In this document: piece by piece, positions 62,268-64,000 of the stretch
How the letters are laid out: each line of letters opens with the position of its first letter
Position numbering within the stretch: position 1 is the stretch's first letter
Assembly: GCA_022651385.1 (NCBI GenBank)
Contig: JALCQR010000005.1
Span: 62,001-126,000, forward strand
From: Clostridia bacterium
GTDB lineage: Bacteria > Bacillota > Clostridia > Lachnospirales > Anaerotignaceae
DNA: 64,000 bases
Direction: 5' to 3'
Position numbers and translations under genes: made by a program
The notes under the pieces: generated by a model
Databases searched by the model: none
What the model saw: the letters and a program-made list of their open reading frames with translations, nothing else
Told to the model about the DNA's origin: nothing

Positions 62268-64000
62268 AACTTGTAGTCGGAAAAGGAAGCTGCGGGATTG
62301 CGGCCGGTGCCGATAAAGTGTCTGACGCAGCGGAAAAATATATTGCCGAAAAAGGCCTTAATATTAATGTTACAGTAACAGGCTGCATAGGCATGTGCTA
62401 TCTTGAGCCGATTGTCGATGTTATAAAAGACAGCGGAGAAAAAACAACATATGTAAAGGTTGACACAAACTCAATAACAGAAATAATTGAGTCGGAATTA
62501 GCGGGAAAAACGGCTGAAAAATACCTTATTCCCGAAGAAGATAAAAAATCCCTTGAGGGACAGACTCGTATCGCCCTCAGAAACTGCGGAATTATAAATC
62601 CTGAGGATATAAATGAATATATATCAAGAGGCGGATATAAAGCAATTGAAAAATGCGTAAAAGAGCTTACACCTGAACAGGTAATTGAAATCATAAAGGT
62701 ATCAGGTCTTGCAGGCCGTGGCGGAGCAGGTTTTCCTACTTGGTTTAAATGGCAGGCAGCAAGAAACTCCAAAGGCACAAAAAAATATACCATCTGCAAT
62801 GCCGACGAAGGTGACCCAGGTGCATTTATGGACAGAGCCGTTATTGAAGGCGACCCTAACTCCGTAATAGAAGGTATGCTTGTAGGTGCATACGCTATGG
62901 GCTCTGATGAAGGCATTGTTTATGTGCGTGCCGAATACCCTCTTGCAATAAAAAGACTTACAAACGCAATAAAACAAGCAAGAGAAAAAGGATTACTCGG
63001 AAAAAATATTTTTGGTTCCGATTTTAGCTTTGATATACGTATAAAGGCCGGCGCCGGAGCATTTGTGTGCGGCGAGGAAACAGCTCTCATCGCTTCTCTT
63101 GAAGGTGAAAGAGGTATGCCACGTCTTAAACCCCCTTTCCCTGCTCAAAGAGGTTTTTGGCAGAAACCGTCAAATATAAATAACGTTGAGACATACGCAA
63201 ATGTAGCATGGATAATATTAAACGGCGGAGAAAAATTTGCTGCCATGGGTACTCCTGACAGCAAAGGAACAAAGGTATTTGCCCTTACAGGAAAGATTAA
63301 AAAAGGCGGACTTGTTGAAATTCCTATGGGTGCCACAATAAATCATGTTATTTTTGGTGTAGGCGGAGGAATTAAAAACGATAAAAAGGTAAAAGCAGTA
63401 CAGATGGGCGGTCCTTCCGGCGGATGTATACCTGCCGAGCTTTTCGATACGCTTATAGATTATAAAAAGCTTTCCGCAACTGGAGCAATAATGGGCTCAG
63501 GCGGAATGGTTGTAATGGATGAGACAACATGTATGGTTGATATGGCTCGTTTCTTCCTTGACTTTACTTGTAAGGAATCATGCGGAAAATGCATTCACTG
63601 CCGTGTCGGCACAAAGAGAATGCTTGAAATTCTTACACGTATTACCGAAGGCAAAGGAAAAGACGGAGATATCGAGCTTCTTGAGTCTCTCGCAAACGAG
63701 ATAAAATCATCAGCTTTGTGCGGCCTCGGCCAGACGGCGCCTAACCCTGTTCTTACAACACTTAAATACTTCAGAAATGAATATGAAGACCATATTTATA
63801 AACATAAATGTACAGCGCATCAGTGTAAAAACCTTGTTATGTACTCAATAGACAAAAATAAGTGCGTAGGATGTACAATGTGTGCTAAAAACTGTCCTGC
63901 AGGCGCAATAAGCGGAACAGTAAAAGAGCCTCATGTAATAGACACTGAAAAATGTATAAAGTGCGGAAAATGCGCAACCGTATGTAAATTCGGTGCAGTA
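62264..64000 (+). CDS. NuoF-like FMN/Fe-S subunit of NAD(H)-dependent hydrogenase (partial, 3' end outside window)
   Basis: Flavoprotein of the HydB/NuoF type; 579 codons are present and the frame is open at base 64000. Order: N-terminal thioredoxin-like [2Fe-2S] region (TGCIGMCYLEPIVDV), NADH/FMN-binding barrel from about residue 148 (GLAGRGGAGFPTWFKW, ADEGDPGAFMDRAVIEGDP, GAGAFVCGEETALIASLEGE), SLBB domain, a [4Fe-4S] site at about 438 (ESCGKCIHCRVGTKRM), and two C-terminal ferredoxin clusters (CVGCTMCAKNCPAGAI near 535, CIKCGKCATVCKF near 565). This layout fits an electron-bifurcating or NAD(H)-linked [FeFe] hydrogenase whose catalytic subunit should follow beyond the window. Confidence 0.95.
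   Translation, partial: MKLVVGKGSCGIAAGADKVSDAAEKYIAEKGLNINVTVTGCIGMCYLEPIVDVIKDSGEKTTYVKVDTNSITEIIESELAGKTAEKYLIPEEDKKSLEGQTRIALRNCGIINPEDINEYISRGGYKAIEKCVKELTPEQVIEIIKVSGLAGRGGAGFPTWFKWQAARNSKGTKKYTICNADEGDPGAFMDRAVIEGDPNSVIEGMLVGAYAMGSDEGIVYVRAEYPLAIKRLTNAIKQAREKGLLGKNIFGSDFSFDIRIKAGAGAFVCGEETALIASLEGERGMPRLKPPFPAQRGFWQKPSNINNVETYANVAWIILNGGEKFAAMGTPDSKGTKVFALTGKIKKGGLVEIPMGATINHVIFGVGGGIKNDKKVKAVQMGGPSGGCIPAELFDTLIDYKKLSATGAIMGSGGMVVMDETTCMVDMARFFLDFTCKESCGKCIHCRVGTKRMLEILTRITEGKGKDGDIELLESLANEIKSSALCGLGQTAPNPVLTTLKYFRNEYEDHIYKHKCTAHQCKNLVMYSIDKNKCVGCTMCAKNCPAGAISGTVKEPHVIDTEKCIKCGKCATVCKFGAV

Noticed and set aside
62398-62916. 172-codon minus-strand frame opposite the NuoF-like gene
   Set aside because: Antisense shadow of a strongly conserved Fe-S flavoprotein; no binding site or recognisable domain.

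Overview
The window is A+T-rich chromosomal DNA of an anaerobic, spore-forming member of the Firmicutes (class Clostridia). The evidence is the sporulation genes spoIIE and sigH, the oxygen-defence and anaerobic electron genes (rubrerythrin, a NuoE/NuoF-type hydrogenase module, Rex), a FabK/FabT-type fatty-acid operon, AGGAGG ribosome-binding sites, and a T-box and a CIRCE element of standard Gram-positive form. No rRNA, tRNA, CRISPR array, insertion sequence or intact prophage was seen. The genus cannot be named from the sequence alone.

Layout. Bases 1-5.4 kb hold an amino-acid ABC importer (ATPase and binding lipoprotein) behind an unusual leader, glycerate kinase with a divergent FadR-type regulator, and an ADP-ribosylglycohydrolase. 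5.4-6.6 kb is the rpsF-ssb-rpsR operon. 6.6-18.7 kb holds housekeeping genes: a ketopantoate-reductase-like enzyme, rubrerythrin, a TagO/WecA-type transferase, upp, rpiB, a Sua5-type tRNA modifier, pyrG, a cyclophilin lipoprotein, murG, a HIT protein and a CarD regulator. 18.8-21.4 kb is a Ni/Co ECF-type importer (CbiM-CbiQ-CbiO) behind a 24-bp perfect palindrome. clpB follows behind a perfect CIRCE operator. 24.5-32 kb is a mixed region: a DUF2161 protein, an Xaa-Pro aminopeptidase, a DUF362 ferredoxin, an esterase with its MarR regulator, cysK, a small possibly phage-derived gene pair and a methyltransferase.

32.1-37.3 kb is the conserved ispF / cysE-cysS-mrnC-rlmB-yacP-sigH cluster, with a cysteine T-box between ispF and cysE. 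Transaldolase and spoIIE come next. 42.5-51.9 kb is a complete type II fatty-acid operon in the order fabT-fabH-fabK-fabD-fabG-fabF-accB-fabZ-accC-accD-accA, lacking an acyl-carrier-protein gene. A second FabK-like flavoprotein gene outside it carries the same FabT-like operator. 53.6-59.2 kb holds a 3-methyladenine DNA glycosylase, an IclR/IlvD pair, a DUF445 membrane protein and rex. 59.5-64 kb holds an ABC-F ATPase and the start of a NuoE-NuoF hydrogenase operon whose promoter region contains a Rex box.

Most interesting non-coding signals: (1) three tandem terminator/antiterminator units between a consensus promoter and the amino-acid transporter ATPase gene, each with a hexaloop of A-N-N-G-N-N form reminiscent of ANTAR-protein RNA targets; (2) a roughly 150-nt structured repeat present twice, both times between convergent genes; (3) perfect palindromes in front of the Ni/Co importer and the methyltransferase; (4) local regulator/operator circuits for FabT, Rex and MarR.
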